64,000 bases of DNA, from contig JAWQUS010000022.1 of assembly GCA_036365455.1 (NCBI GenBank), positions 5,208,001 to 5,272,000 on the forward strand, written 5' to 3'. Made by a program: the position numbers and the translations under genes. Each line of letters begins with the position of its first letter. Within the stretch, counting starts at the first letter, position 1. Under the pieces are notes generated by a model. It was not told the DNA's origin. It did not search any database and saw only the letters and a program-made list of their open reading frames with translations. Shown piece after piece: positions 31,640 through 42,556 of this stretch. Source of the DNA: Macrosoma leucophasiata (taxonomy: Eukaryota; Arthropoda; Insecta; Lepidoptera; Hedylidae).

Positions 31640-31795
31640 AGAATGTCGAATGAGCGAATGACTTAACAGATATACAATACTAATATGGATGGTTGCAGAG
31701 GCCCAGGAAGACCAAGACTGACTTAGCATGACCAAATAGGTCGAGTTCTGTCTGATGGTGCGGTCAAAAATCTTAGGAAACTTAGGGTCTTAGGA
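31640..31795 (+). pseudogene. LINE-R ORF fragment
   Basis: ERMT.QIYNTNMDGCRGPGRP-like sequence then VEFCLMVRSKILR; stops within before the VRDLA end. Too decayed to be active. Confidence 0.6.
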
Positions 31796-32304
31796 CATAC
31801 GCATTTAGTAAAAAGCGGTTATTTTTACATTACAAACACTCACAGACACTCCGATTTTATTTATTTGTATAGATGTATAGATTGCTTAGAAAGGGATGTT
31901 TACACCTCTGGTTAAATATTTCAAAAGATTTCAAGGGCATCCTAAAGGCGTGTTCACTTGTAGACAGTTTATTCAGTTTATTCATTTATTTCATATAATT
32001 AGACTCCTGGAGAGCACTTTTACATTGTCATTTTTTTTTTAACTAACCTAGAGTGAATAACCACTAATAATCATCAAAAACACATAATAAATTAAATAGA
32101 CACTGAACAATTTTGTATAATATGGAAAGCATCAATTATTTACAAATTCCTCCATTTCCCCATTTCAAAAGAAACGGAGAAAGAATTAATTTGGTCGTCA
32201 TAATAAAGGTTATTCACTTGGCAGAATTCCAAGGGCAGTCAATACTGAGAAGAACTCCACCACTGAAGAAACTCAGTACAGCTCTTTTGAATATAAATTT
32301 AAAT

Positions 32305-32660
32305 CTAATACAGTCTGTAAATCCAAAGTACAGGTTTTCGAAATAGCCTGGGAGCGATCGCTTCAATCCCATGGTGTAGTGTCATTAAGATAATCACATA
32401 TGTTTTATAATAGTTGCACATGTATAAGCGTTTTTTGATAACTTTCTTAAATTTATTAATCGAAAGACTTTGAACATCTTCAGGTATTTTGTTAAAGAAG
32501 CGTATACATTGACCTCTAAAAGAATTACTCACCCTATGCAGTCGTGTTGTGTGCACAGACAACTTGTGTTTGTTCCCAGTATTCATATAATCACATGTTT
32601 TATAGTCCTCAAAGTAACGAATGGCGGGATTTTTATCGCACCCTAGAGAAAAATTTCGTT
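32305..32660 (-). pseudogene. LINE ORF2 C-terminus (Jockey-like)
   Basis: CDKNPAIRYFEDYKTCDYMN, then GNKHKLSVHTTRLHRVSNSF, GQCIRFFNKIPEDVQSLSIN and KFKKVIKKRLY match the terminal domain that follows the reverse transcriptase in Jockey/CR1-type LINEs. 5' truncated near 32660; no catalytic motifs. Confidence 0.78.
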
Positions 32661-32999
32661 AGGCTTGAAGTTCGGTAATAATCACACTAAAACTTTGTGT
32701 AGTAAAATTATCAAATATGCCTACTATATGCCTAATATATAGATCAGATGGATGGTATATTACCTACTACTTGAGCCTATGGATATCTACTCAAAAATAA
32801 GAGGTCAAAATAGAGATGTACCTTAATAAATTTCAGACGAGCCAATAGCAGTCGGATCGGATCCCGGAAAAGGGTCCAGCGATGGCATGCATTGTTTGTG
32901 AGCTATGGCGAGCAGTGTCGCAGTGTCTGTGGCTACACAATTTACAGTTGGATGAAAGATTTCCAGGATAATGCCGATTCGTCACTGAATTATGTAATA

Positions 33000-33375
33000 G
33001 ACTTCCTGCAGGAAGATCAAGACTCACCTACCAAGGCCAAATAGGTCGAGTATTGTCTGAAAGTGGGGTCAAAAGTCTTAGGAATCGGCGTACATGCATG
33101 TAGAGAATGATTAATGTAGAAGAAGCACGGGCGGTATGTCAGGATCGGATTGTACGGCCCTGTAATTTCCGGCACAGAAGCACAATACCTTAAGCCTCCG
33201 AAGTGGTAACGCATCTGCATTTTGACCTCTGGTTTTTGTGTAAGTGTCTATAGGCTGCAGTCATCACTTAACATCAATGTGAACTGCAAGCTTGTTTGCC
33301 AAATTCATAACATATATAAAAAAGAAGGATCGGGCTATCTGGCATTCTCTGCCAATGCCGTAAGATTGATGGCGT
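33000..33375 (+). pseudogene. LINE-R 3' end split by SINE-A
   Basis: Begins CAGGAAGATCAAGACTCACC, reads through the GVKSLRNRR- and VEEARAVCQD-like part, is broken by a SINE-A at 33149-33325, and resumes CGGGCTATCTGGC to GGCGTTAAGATACATACATA. Confidence 0.75.
33149..33325 (+). mobile_element. SINE-A, 5' truncated, in LINE-R
   Basis: Flanked by the exact 8-bp duplication AGGATCGG (33141-33148, 33326-33333). Poly(A) end degenerate (ATATATAAAAAAG). Confidence 0.82.
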
Positions 33376-33420
33376 TAAGATACATACATACATAGACACA
33401 CCACATTTCCACTTCACGGC

Positions 33421-33461
33421 GTTCTAAAAATCATCAATTATTAATTGATGATTTTTAGAAC
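33421..33461. repeat. near-perfect 41-bp palindrome
   Basis: GTTCTAAAAATCATCAAT pairs with ATTGATGATTTTTAGAAC around a TATTA centre. No flanking element recognised. Confidence 0.8.
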
Positions 33462-33545
33462 ATGTGAGTAAAACCTTATTCCGGAAATCCTTCATCAAGT
33501 GCTGTGAATTGAGTACAATCCGACATTGCAATTAATTCTCAGCTA

Positions 33546-33650
33546 ACAAACAATGCACGGGATCGCTAGACCCCTTAATCCGGGATCCGACTGCCATTGG
33601 CACGTCTGGAACGGGATTTCAAATATTGGTACACTTATTGCCAAGTCTAA
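33546..33650 (+). repeat. direct repeat, copy 1 (conserved core)
   Basis: AACAAACAATGCACGGGATC, CCTTAATCCGGGATCCGACT, GCACGTCTGGAACGGGATTT. About 95 bp nearly identical to 34218-34318, while the sequence on both sides is only weakly similar. Confidence 0.8.
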
Positions 33651-34217
33651 ATTGCTGTTAACGGTTTCAGATTGTTTAATAATTGGGTAGCTCTAAACAA
33701 TAGGGAGGTAGAAAATTATATTTTTATCTGAAATATCTACTCCTCAAATATATTATCACTAGCTGTTAGCCGCGGCTCCGTTTGCATGTAGGTCGCTTTT
33801 CGCGTAACCTGTGGAAACTCATCAAATCATTCCATGGCATCCCACAGGAACATTTTTTCGGGAAAAGAAGTATCATAAAATCTAATTCAGCTAATATCCT
33901 AACTGTATAACAAAGGTCATTGGGCACCTTAATATGAAAACCATACCCCTGGCGGACACAAACGAAATATAGCAGAGTATATTGACATATGGCTATGATT
34001 TACAATTTTATTAGTCATATTAATGTGAGCCACGAGATTCTCGAAAAATTTAAGAAGAAATAAAATGCAAATTTTAAAAAATATTTTTTATTCAAATCAT
34101 CTATGTAATCATTTAAAGCAGCGAGTGCGTCTGTTGTGTCGAAACGTGTGAATTGTTACAAGCCTCATCCCGGATATTCTTCTCCAGTACGTCAATTGGA
34201 TATGCAATAATTCGGCA

Positions 34218-34318
34218 ATAAACAAAACAATGCACGGGATCGCTACCCCTTAATCCGGGATCCGACTGCTATTGGCACGTCTAGAACGGGATTTCAAATA
34301 TTGGTACACATAATACCA
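34218..34318 (+). repeat. direct repeat, copy 2
   Basis: Second copy of the 33.55-kb block, 672 bp downstream in the same orientation. Confidence 0.8.
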
Positions 34319-34867
34319 GGGCCGTGTCGCCGTGAATAGTTTCGCATTGTTCATTAATTTGGTGTCTAAGCAATAGGAGTCTAGCCAAACTCAATAACAT
34401 TTCACTTTTAAACTTTGTATTAACAAAGTGCACATTTTATGCAAGTTGTCTTGTCAAAGTCGGACAATTTACTTTGAAAGTTCAGGTCCGATTATGTTTT
34501 TAAGGGCACATCAAATCTGTCCAGAGTACTTAGCATTCGATTGTCATTTAAAGACCTTGAATCTTCCCTAAAGACCGCGGTAATGCGAGTAAATCACCCC
34601 TCGTCTAAAATGGTTCCGAAAACACTGCGACTATTCACGCCCATTCGTTCAAGGTTCTACTCAATTATGAAGAACGTAGTGACAAAGACATTTTCCCAAG
34701 TAGTTTCAGATCGAAAACTAAAATGTACCTTTGGTGTTGGATATATATACGATTTTCGTGTGGCGGGTGCACAGGTGTTCGAAACAACGTTGCTCTGTAT
34801 AAAATTTGATTTGGAATAATGTTGAGAAAAACTACGATTATGATATCGTTTATTAAAGTGTCAACTT
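34319..34867. other. no supported feature
   Basis: A 92-codon plus-strand frame (34541-34819) has no recognisable domain and no upstream signal. It is not called. Confidence 0.35.
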
Positions 34868-34952
34868 ATCTAACGGCGCCTTGCACTTTTTGTGATGGGT
34901 GACCCTGATCGAAAACACGTAAGACAGACACGTGACTAGAATTGCATCCGCC
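34868..34952 (+). repeat. repeat M, partial
   Basis: GGCGCCTTGCACTTTTTGTG, GATGGGTGACC, ACACGTAAGACAGACACGTG. Confidence 0.6.
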
Positions 34953-34976
34953 TATTTTTTTTATGACAGCTGTCAT

Positions 34977-35150
34977 GGTGGTGGTGGTGGTGGTGGTGGT
35001 GGTGTTGGTAGCTTTGGTGGCGATGGGGGCGTTTGTGGCTTTGGTGGCTTTGTGGCGTTGGTGACGTTGCTCGTGTTGATTGGGTTGGTGGTGTTAATGG
35101 CGTTGGTGACGTTGATGGCGTTGGTGGTGGTTGTGATGGCGGTGGTGCAG
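34977..35150. repeat. (GGT)n microsatellite and G/T-rich decay tract
   Basis: Ten or more GGT units from 34979, then imperfect GGTGGC/GTTGGTGAC units to about 35150. The strand is almost free of C. Open frames in both directions are low-complexity artefacts. Confidence 0.85.
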
Positions 35151-35160
35151 AAAAAAAATG

Positions 35161-35769
35161 CACTAGGTTAATATTTAAGTTTTTTCTTCTGCCCGTACTC
35201 CCGAAGTGCAACCCGATGTTATTCTTTCGTATACTTTTCACTATATTATTATGTCCTTTTGTACTGCAATTTCTCCTTTACTACTGGTAGAGTTCCAGTG
35301 TTGGAGTTTGAAGGCGCAGGTATCACCAGTTGATGGAATTCAGCACTATGTTCGGGTTGGTAGTTGGTAGGTATAATATTTCTTTTACAGATATTTGTAA
35401 GGCGTAGCCAACATGGATGGCACACGGAGCGGGTGATCAAAAAAAAAGGAAATACTCCCCATTATTGTGTCTTATTTCTTCATTCGCCACCGACGTGGCC
35501 CCGTATTGAAAGTAAGTTTTGTGTTGCGCTTTCACGTCTAATAAGCTCAAATGTTGGTTCTTTAAAGAGAGGGTGTCACCACCAAACAGGTAGTACCCGG
35601 TCGCTCCCGCCACCATAGCAACGCCATGCCTGTTTCTATTGTGTGTGTACTACGGCAACGACGATTGAGGTTTATACCTAATGTGGGGTTCTGAGTGTAA
35701 GCGTATGTTTTTATTAATTTCTGCCACAGAATCAAAACGACATAAATCTCAGTAGTGGCAATGCATCTT
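35161..35769. other. decayed SINE traces only
   Basis: 35281-35350 resembles a degenerate SINE-A head (ACTGGTAGAGTTCCAGTG). 35660-35715 resembles a SINE-B end (GGTTTATACC, GAGTGTAAGCGTAT). Confidence 0.4.
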
Positions 35770-36592
35770 CGGCTAGTTTCGACTTCGTAGGAGCGTTATC
35801 TCTGCTGCACACTGCCTACGTAAGCATAGCATACTGATAGACCCATATGAGTCAAAACTAGACCGTAGACGGGTAGAAATGTTCCTCCGACGAAAATGAA
35901 TGATCCTCTGACCAGACGAGGTGGTAGCGCCTGGCGGGCCACGACGATTTTTTTTTTTTGATTTGTCGACGTTTTTTTTTTTTTGTTTTGTTTTTTAGGT
36001 CGGGTCGAGACGGCACTAGTCTACTTCACCGGGCAATCGGCGAGCGCAGAGGGCGCTCCAGCCTAAAATTTAGCGCAACTGCCTAAGGGTGACCCATGCG
36101 GGTCCGTGCCTCGGCTTAGGACGTTGCGGAGAGACATATGAGACATATGCGATTATGGGCGGTGCAACTTTCGCTCTACTCCATTCGGTTGGTGATAACC
36201 GGAATGTCATCGGCCTCGCGGGGCCGGAGATAGGGTCGGGATCAGGGGCGGGCGCGGCGCGAAACGCGTCGGCGCGTTGTATTATTAGCGGTTTGTGCAG
36301 TGTGATTCTGTAATATTGTCGACGATTGACGTTGGGAATATATATATGCCAACTCTTGAGAAATCTTCGTATGTGCAATGTAATTCGATTGACACTCCAT
36401 CTACCGTACAAGACAAGTACTTTGGAGTTTCGTCTGTGTTCCACTAGTTGGCGCCTTAATGTAGTGGGCGCTACAGGTCGACAAACGTCACATAGGTAAA
36501 GTGCGAAAGAGATTACTCTCTACAGACCCCAAATAAGCCAAATTCGCCGTCCTAAGGTCGATGTGCAATATTTCTTGTAGGATACTGTAATT
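35770..36592 (+). repeat. repeat P, copy 2
   Basis: TCGGCTAGTTTCGACTTCGT to the CGATGTGCAATATTTCTTGT end. It lacks both insertions of copy 1 but is itself split by a 628-bp block at 35849-36476. Confidence 0.75.
35849..36476. mobile_element. GC-rich 628-bp block inserted in repeat P
   Basis: Absent from copy 1 of P. Contains T-runs near 35950-36000, ACTAGTCTACTTCACCGGGC (also at 25.47 kb) and a GC-rich part at 36060-36290 with frames of 124 (-) and 74 (+) codons. No domain recognised. It replaces about 28 bp of P. Probably a retroelement fragment. Confidence 0.5.
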
Positions 36593-36593
36593 A

Positions 36594-36950
36594 CGCATGG
36601 CCCCGCAGCTGGTGTAGATCAGAAGCAATCTACTCATCTACTCGGTTAAGCGATACGGGCGCGGTCGGGTGTGATGGGTGACCACTAGTGGCAAATTTAA
36701 TATGTGCGTTACCGTGCTTCGGAGGGCACGTAAAGCCGTCGGCCCGGTTGCTATCGATAGATAGCAGTCGTTTGACCTTGTCGAAGGCCTTATGGGCGAT
36801 TTGACAACATCCGACAGCGGGTTGAACACTAACCCGTATCTCCATCAACCCGCATTGGTGCAGCGAGGTGTAGTAAGCTCCAGGCCTCCTCCCAAGAAGG
36901 GGAGATACTCGTCCCGTGGAACGTATCAAGGGTTGCCATTATTATTATTA
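36594..36950 (+). mobile_element. SINE-5S, near full length
   Basis: CGCATGGCCCCGCAGCTGG head to (ATT)n tail; short duplication of ATCTACTC in the 5S-like part. Confidence 0.83.
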
Positions 36951-36965
36951 CTGTACTTTTTTTTA

Positions 36966-37253
36966 TTTTTTTTTTATGTAATAAAAGTGACAAACAAGCA
37001 TGCAGTTCACATTGATGTTAAGTGATGACTGCAGCCTATAGACACCCACACAATGACCAGAGGTCAAAATGCAGATGCGCTGCCACTCCTGAGGCATTAG
37101 GTGTTATGCTTCTGTGCCAGAAATTACAGAGCCGTACATTACCACCTGACCGGAACACGATAGTGCTGAACACTATCATTTAGCGGCAAGTATATTAGGT
37201 AATGCGGTGGTGCCTACGCCCGCGAGCTCCGTCACTGGAGCTCTACCACCAGT
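36966..37253 (-). mobile_element. SINE-A, full length
   Basis: T10 run to CTCTACCACCAGT, 15 bp downstream of a SINE-5S tail. Confidence 0.88.
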
Positions 37254-37299
37254 AAGAACTGGTACTTATTCGTTGTATAAGACACTGCTCGTTACAGAC

Positions 37300-37795
37300 C
37301 ATAGAGCAACGCGGTCCACCGGTCGCGGCGGACCGGAGGGGAGTAGCCATAGCGTGTATTACCGATGCAAAATAGTCTGTCATTTTTTGCGGGGGGAAAT
37401 GCGTGCGACACACACGCACACTACAAAAATCGCAAAAATCGTCTATATAATAATAATAATGGCAACCCATTATACGTCCCACTGCTGGGCACGAGTCTCT
37501 CCCCTTTTTGCGGGGAGGCCTGGAGCATACTCCACCACGCTGCTCCAATGCGGATTGGTGGAGGTGGGTGGGTTAGTGGCCAACCCGCTGTCGGATGTTT
37601 TCGAACCGCCTATAAGGCCTCCGACAAGGTTTAACGACTGTATTACTACGAAACTCACACATTGACTTTAACAAAATACAGAAACAATTTCACGCACACA
37701 TTTAAACATCTAGGCGACAGGCGTAAGATCATTTGGTCTGACTTTGACAGAGGGGAAAGCCTGCATATGGCTACTCCCCTCCGTGTTGCTCTATG
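37300..37795 (+). mobile_element. hAT-type MITE, copy 2 (contains SINE-5S)
   Basis: CATAGAGCAACGCGG start and GTTGCTCTATG end, flanked by a perfect 8-bp duplication, TTACAGAC (37292-37299, 37796-37803). Without the SINE-5S at 37446-37640 it would be about 300 bp. No transposase. Confidence 0.87.
37446..37640 (-). mobile_element. SINE-5S, 5' truncated, inside hAT MITE
   Basis: Tail side (ATAATAATAATGGCAACCC) through GCCTCCGACAAGGTTTAACG; the 5S-like head is missing. It splits ATCGTCTA|TTACTACG of the MITE. Confidence 0.85.
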
Positions 37796-38028
37796 TTACA
37801 GACTAAAGAAGTTCGCCTTCAATATTATAATCCCTGCAATAAATTCCCAATACCGAACAGAAAAACATCCTATAGATTCGGATATCGAGTCCCAGTAACT
37901 TGTAAATTATTGGCAAACTCTTATATCTTATATCTTGCTTAGAAAAAGTTTGGCGTGTTCACTTAATTCGACCTTGAGAAGCCTGAGTGGTTTTGCGGAT
38001 CTACAAGTAATGGTGATGTCACTTTCAG

Positions 38029-38310
38029 TTTTTTTTATGTAAATAAGGTGGTAAACAGGCATGCAGTTCACATTGATGGTAAGTGATGACTGCAGCCTAT
38101 TGACACCAACACAAAGACCAAGGTCAAAATGCAGATGCGTTACCACTCCTGAGGCCTGTGTTATGCCTCTATGCCGGAAATTATAGGGCCGTACATTACC
38201 ACCTGATCGGAACGCGATAGTGCTGAACACTACCATTTAGCGTCAAGTATATTAGGTAATGCGGTGGTGCCTACGCCCGCGAGCTCCGTCACTGGAGCCC
38301 TACCACCAGT
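38029..38310 (-). mobile_element. SINE-A flanked by ~30-bp direct repeat
   Basis: T8 run to CCCTACCACCAGT. 37999-38028 and 38314-38343 (ATCTACAAG.AATGGT...) match at 27 of 30 positions, a long candidate target duplication. Confidence 0.85.
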
Positions 38311-38343
38311 AAAATCTACAAGAAATGGTCACGTCACTTTCAG

Positions 38344-38516
38344 TTTTTTTATGTTAAGAAGGTGGCAAACAACCATGCTGTTCACATTGATGTTAATTGA
38401 TGACTGCAGCCTATTGACATCTACACAAATCCAGAGGTCAAAATGCAGATGCTTTGCCACCCCTGAGACTGAAGTTGTTATGTCTCTGTGATATTAATTA
38501 CGAGACCATACATTAT
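38344..38516 (-). mobile_element. SINE-A 3' fragment, old
   Basis: Adjacent to the previous copy, same orientation, more diverged (CCACCCCTGAGACTGAAG). Confidence 0.75.
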
Positions 38517-38519
38517 ACA

Positions 38520-38665
38520 GAGCAGTTCTCTTCACACTTGAGATATGATATATTTTTAGGAACTAAATAAAACTCTCGATAAATATGGCTTGCTCGAAAG
38601 GAACCTTTAATGGGCGAGTCCGACTCGCACTTAGCCGCTTTTTATAATTTGCTTTCCTAAACTTG
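38520..38665. repeat. retroelement tail remnant
   Basis: GGGCGAGTCCGACTCGCACT, then TAGCCGCTTTTT, the same ending type as repeat N. Confidence 0.5.
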
Positions 38666-38670
38666 GATGG

Positions 38671-38711
38671 TTTGTATGTATGTATGTATGTATGTATGTG
38701 TGTATGTATGT
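38671..38711. repeat. (TATG)n microsatellite
   Basis: About ten tetramer units with one TGTG variant. Confidence 0.85.
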
Positions 38712-39129
38712 GACGGTGTCATTGAACTTCAAAATAATTGATTCCTATTTGTTAGAATATGTTAGTATTTAAGTATTTACTTGATAAAACTAGGAAATTA
38801 AATAATAACACGAACTAAGCAAATCGACGGAATAAAGTATATTGTAAAAGTGACAAGGCAATAGATTACAGAGTAAGGTTGCCAACAGTAAAAGTTTGTG
38901 AACAGATACAAAATATAAACTATGGATGGCGTTCAGTGTTGCAATTAATCATTTCAACACTATTGATTGATATCATTAAAAAAAACCCAAGGGTTGCACT
39001 CCGAGAGTGCCACCAAAATGTGAAAAATAAAAAAAATATTTTGCGCATTTTTGACCACCGCCACATCTACAATGACAGCTGTCATTGAGTCCTCTAAAAG
39101 CAACTTTACTTGCTAATGCCTCAACTTTT

Positions 39130-39424
39130 ACTGGTGGTAGAGCTCCAGTGACGGAGCTCGCGGGCGTAGGCACCACCGCATTACCTAATATACTTGCCGC
39201 TAAATGGTAGTGTTCAACACTATCGTGTTCCGGTCAGGTGGTAATGTACGGCCCTGTAATTTCCGGCACAGAGGCATAAGACCTTAGGCCTCAGGAGTGG
39301 TAACGCATCTGCATTTTGACCTTGGTCTTTGTGTGGGTGTCTATAGGCTGCAGTCATCACTTAACATCAATGTGAACTGCATGCTTGTTTACCACTTCCA
39401 TTATATAAAAAAAAAAAAAAAAAA
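39130..39424 (+). mobile_element. SINE-A, full length
   Basis: Complete head, long poly(A) (about 17 A). One of the youngest-looking copies. Confidence 0.9.
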
Positions 39425-40574
39425 CTTAAGAAAAACAGTAATTGAAAAGTGGTAAAATGTATGGAGACAATAACTCGGAAAGATCCAATTCTGGTCACGT
39501 ATGCATCTCACGCATTTTCGATCAGAGTCACCTCCTGACGCGAGTTTTACATTTTTTACCCATCACAAAAAGTACAAAGCGCCGCTTAAGATTAATACTT
39601 CAAAAACTCACCAGTTATAACATAAAATTTATCTACATTTTCTATATCAACATTCATAGAATTACTATATAGATAACACCTGAAATCTGTCTTGAACTTT
39701 CCGACTTCACCTTGATTGATCGGAAAGCCGAAAACTGGGACACAGTGTCCGATATCCCACTCAATACTATGTATATTATGTCTTGAGTATCAAACAAGAT
39801 ATTTGTAGTTGGAACACAATTTGCACTGCGCCGATCTTGGGTAACCTGTTGTAATATTTGTGGTGAGTAAACGTTGTTATAATCGAATGATATTTCTTAA
39901 TCTGGGGGCACGGTAGTGCCCCCGCCAAGACGAGCCAAGCGAAACGCAAGGGCACTACCTACCTTTTCTCGAAAGGTTTCGTCGTATTTTTGATCCCTCG
40001 CAACTTTGGCTTGGATAATGCAAGATAATTGAAATTTTGCTACAGTCACGTAGATTTCATAGGCATTCGTTATCTTATTCCTAGCAGATGTACAAACCTA
40101 TTTATTGGAAGTTTTTGTTATAAAGCCGTTATTGATTAGCATTTAAGACAAATGGAAGTACCTTGACAAACCTATTCAAGGTTTTATGGTGCTTTTTGTT
40201 TTACACTGTATGTACTCTTTATATTGAAATAAATAAATACAATACAAATACAAAAATACAATAGAGTAACGAACGAATGTAGAGTATATGAAATTCGGTC
40301 TATTAAGGTTAGGAAACACATATGTCAAGAATCTAGACTCTATATATGAGATCTGACCACTTTTTCATATATTTTAACTAAAGTATAGTATATGAAGTTA
40401 GGGCTTGTAGGTTTAGAGCGTGTAGTCTTTGGACCTTCGCCTTATACGATATCTGATAACTTTTTCAGATGATAAGCAGACTAGACTCGTCTTGGCAACA
40501 TTTTTACATGAGAATATTTTTGATGGGATATTATTTATACGCATGTGTTATATTAATTTTGATGGTATTTTTGT
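39425..40574. other. no gene recognised; GC-rich repeat trace
   Basis: 39903-39960 (GGGGGCACGGTAGTGCCCCC) is an inverted pair and resembles the start of a common insect repeat. The rest is AT-rich and unassigned. Confidence 0.4.
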
Positions 40575-40682
40575 ACTGGTGCTAGAGTTCTAGTGCAGAA
40601 ATTTGAGGGCGTAGGCATCACCGCATTAGCAATACCAATGGTAGTGCTCAATACTATCATTTGGTGGCAAACAGATTAGGTA
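40575..40682 (+). mobile_element. old SINE-A-like head
   Basis: ACTGGTGCTAGAGTTCTAGT, TTTGAGGGCGTAGGCATCAC. A reversed partner (ACGCCCTCAAACTTGAAACT, CTACCAGCACT) lies at 40975-41005, beyond a younger SINE-A. Confidence 0.65.
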
Positions 40683-40971
40683 TTTTTTTTTTTATGTAAT
40701 AAAAGTGGCAAACAAGCATGCAGTTCACATTGATGTTAAGTGATGACTGCAGCCTATAGACACCCACACAATGACCAGAGGTCAAAATGCAGATGCGCTG
40801 CCACTCCTGAGGCATTAGGTGATATGCCTCTGTGCCTGAAATTACAGGGCCGTACATTACCACCTGACCGGAACACGATAGTGCTGAACACTACCATTTA
40901 GCGGCAAGTATATTAGGTAATGCGGTGGTGCCTACGCCCGCGAGCTCCGTCACTGGAACTCTACCACCAGT
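40683..40971 (-). mobile_element. SINE-A, full length, nested
   Basis: T11 run to CTCTACCACCAGT; lies between two inverted old heads. Confidence 0.88.
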
Positions 40972-41187
40972 AAATACGCCCTCAAACTTGAAACTCTACC
41001 AGCACTATACATCATAGAAATCCTTTATTGATAGTTATTTTTTTATTTTTACCCTTATTTCTCAGCAAAAAACAAGCGTTTCCAACAACTTGACACTGTG
41101 ACTAGTGCTTAAAGTAAACGACCACTAGACACTCCACTTTCTCTAGTGTTGCCGTAGTCTGAACTGTTCTATATTTTTATAACTGAA

Positions 41188-41497
41188 CTGCCTCGGTAGC
41201 CTAGTGGTAGCAGGCCACTACTACTACGCTGAGGTCCTGGGTTCGATTCACGGGTAGGGGGTTATCAGAGATAATGGTGAAAAAGCCTTTATCTCTGGTT
41301 CTATTGGGATTTTTCCATTTTCTGGAAATTTCCCAGTACCTCAAAGTTTGGTAATGTGCCCGAAGATGTCAATAGGCTCGCCACCTGTTACATGGGCCAA
41401 AACGTAACCGGCGAATCGTGGGTGTTTGCATGTATGCTTGAATGCACGCATTTACCTCTGCCTACCCCTTCGGGGATTACAGGCGTGAAGTTACGTT
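41188..41497 (+). mobile_element. SINE-J, full length
   Basis: Head CTGCCTCGGTAGCCTAGTGG with B box GGTTCGATTC, body and GGCGTGAAGTTACGTT end all present. Confidence 0.83.
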
Positions 41498-41593
41498 ATA
41501 TTTTTATTGCTGCCCTGTTTTGTTTTGTACTTTCAGAACAACGTTCAGTTTTGTTAAAAAATAAATCAGTATATGCGCACGTAATGTACTGAT

Positions 41594-42120
41594 GAAGCGC
41601 CCATGGCCCGGCGGCTGGTGTAGATCCTAAGTGATCTACTCGGTTAAGCACTACGGGTGGTCGGGTAGTGTGATGGGTGACCGCTAGTGGCAAATTAAAT
41701 GCGCGTTTTCGTGCTTCGGAGGGAACGTTGCTACGTTTGTACGTTGCGTTTGCTACTGGTGGTAGAGCTCCAGTGACGGAGCTCGCGGGCGTAGGCACCA
41801 CCGCATTACCTAATATACTTGCCGCTAAATGGTAGTGTTCAACACTATCGTGTTCCGGTCAGGTGGTAATGTACGGCCCTGTAATTTCCGGCACAGAGGC
41901 ATAAGACCTTAGGCCTCAGGAGTGGTAACGCATCTGCATTTTGACCTTGGTCTGTGTGTGGGTGTCTATAGGCTGCAGTCATCACTTAACATCAATGTGA
42001 ACTGCATGCTTGATACCACTTCCATTACATTAAAAAAAAACGTTAAGCCTCCCCCCCCCAAACGGGAAAGAGTCGTGCCCAGCAGTGGGACGTATAATGG
42101 GTTGCCATTATTACTATTAA
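41594..42120 (+). mobile_element. SINE-5S split by SINE-A, interior deleted
   Basis: Head at 41594-41730 (GAAGCGCCCATGGCCCGGCG to GAGGGAACGTT), tail at 42041-42120 (CGTTAAGCCTCC to CAGTGGGACGTATAATGGG). About 150 bp of the middle are missing. Confidence 0.78.
41755..42040 (+). mobile_element. SINE-A, full length, in SINE-5S
   Basis: ACTGGTGGTAGAGCTCC head to poly(A); small deletion near TTGATACCAC. Confidence 0.87.
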
Positions 42121-42279
42121 TGAACTATAAAAATACAGGAATGAAAATTTTTGAGAAAAAAAAACAGTATGTGTACTTGTACATAAGTACACATACAACC
42201 TTACTACCTTACTGAACAAATAAATGATTTGATTGATTTATTGATATTGTTTTTTTTTCACGTAAAAAGTTAAAAATCT

Positions 42280-42490
42280 TTAGCGGCGCCTTGCACCTTT
42301 TGTGATGGGTAAAAAATGTTAACCTGGCGTTAGCACACGTGACTGATTGATTTGTTTGTCAGGACCGGGATATCTGGCGCTCTACACTCTCTGCCTACCC
42401 CGTTAGGGACCTGGCGTGATGATACATACATACATACATACCCTGACCGAAAATGCGTAAGACGGACACTTGACAAGAGTTACGTCCATT
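42280..42490 (+). repeat. repeat M with LINE-R tail inside
   Basis: GGCGCCTTGCACCTTTTGTG to ACACGTGACTG, interrupted at about 42357-42446 by GTCAGGACCGGGATATCTGG ... GGCGTGATGATACATAC (LINE-R 3' end with (CATA)n tail), then CCCTGACCGAAAATGCG. Confidence 0.7.
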
Positions 42491-42556
42491 AAGGTCGTAA
42501 GGTCGAAGGTCCCCAAAAAGTAGATGGACGTAACTCCGGTCTGTCTGGTCTGGGGT

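Noticed and set aside
34541..34819. 92-codon plus-strand open frame
   Set aside because: No domain, signal, splice context or repeat-family support was found.
34932..35241. Overlapping frames on both strands rich in Gly/Val or Pro/Ser/His
   Set aside because: Produced by the GGT microsatellite and its decay; low complexity in every frame.
36070..36444. 124-codon minus-strand frame in GC-rich DNA
   Set aside because: No recognisable motif; stop codons are scarce simply because of base composition. Kept only as part of the unassigned block in repeat P.
37207..37665. 152-codon plus-strand open frame
   Set aside because: It runs through a SINE-A head, a hAT MITE and a SINE-5S; the same frames recur at other SINE copies. 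It is an artefact of repeat sequence.
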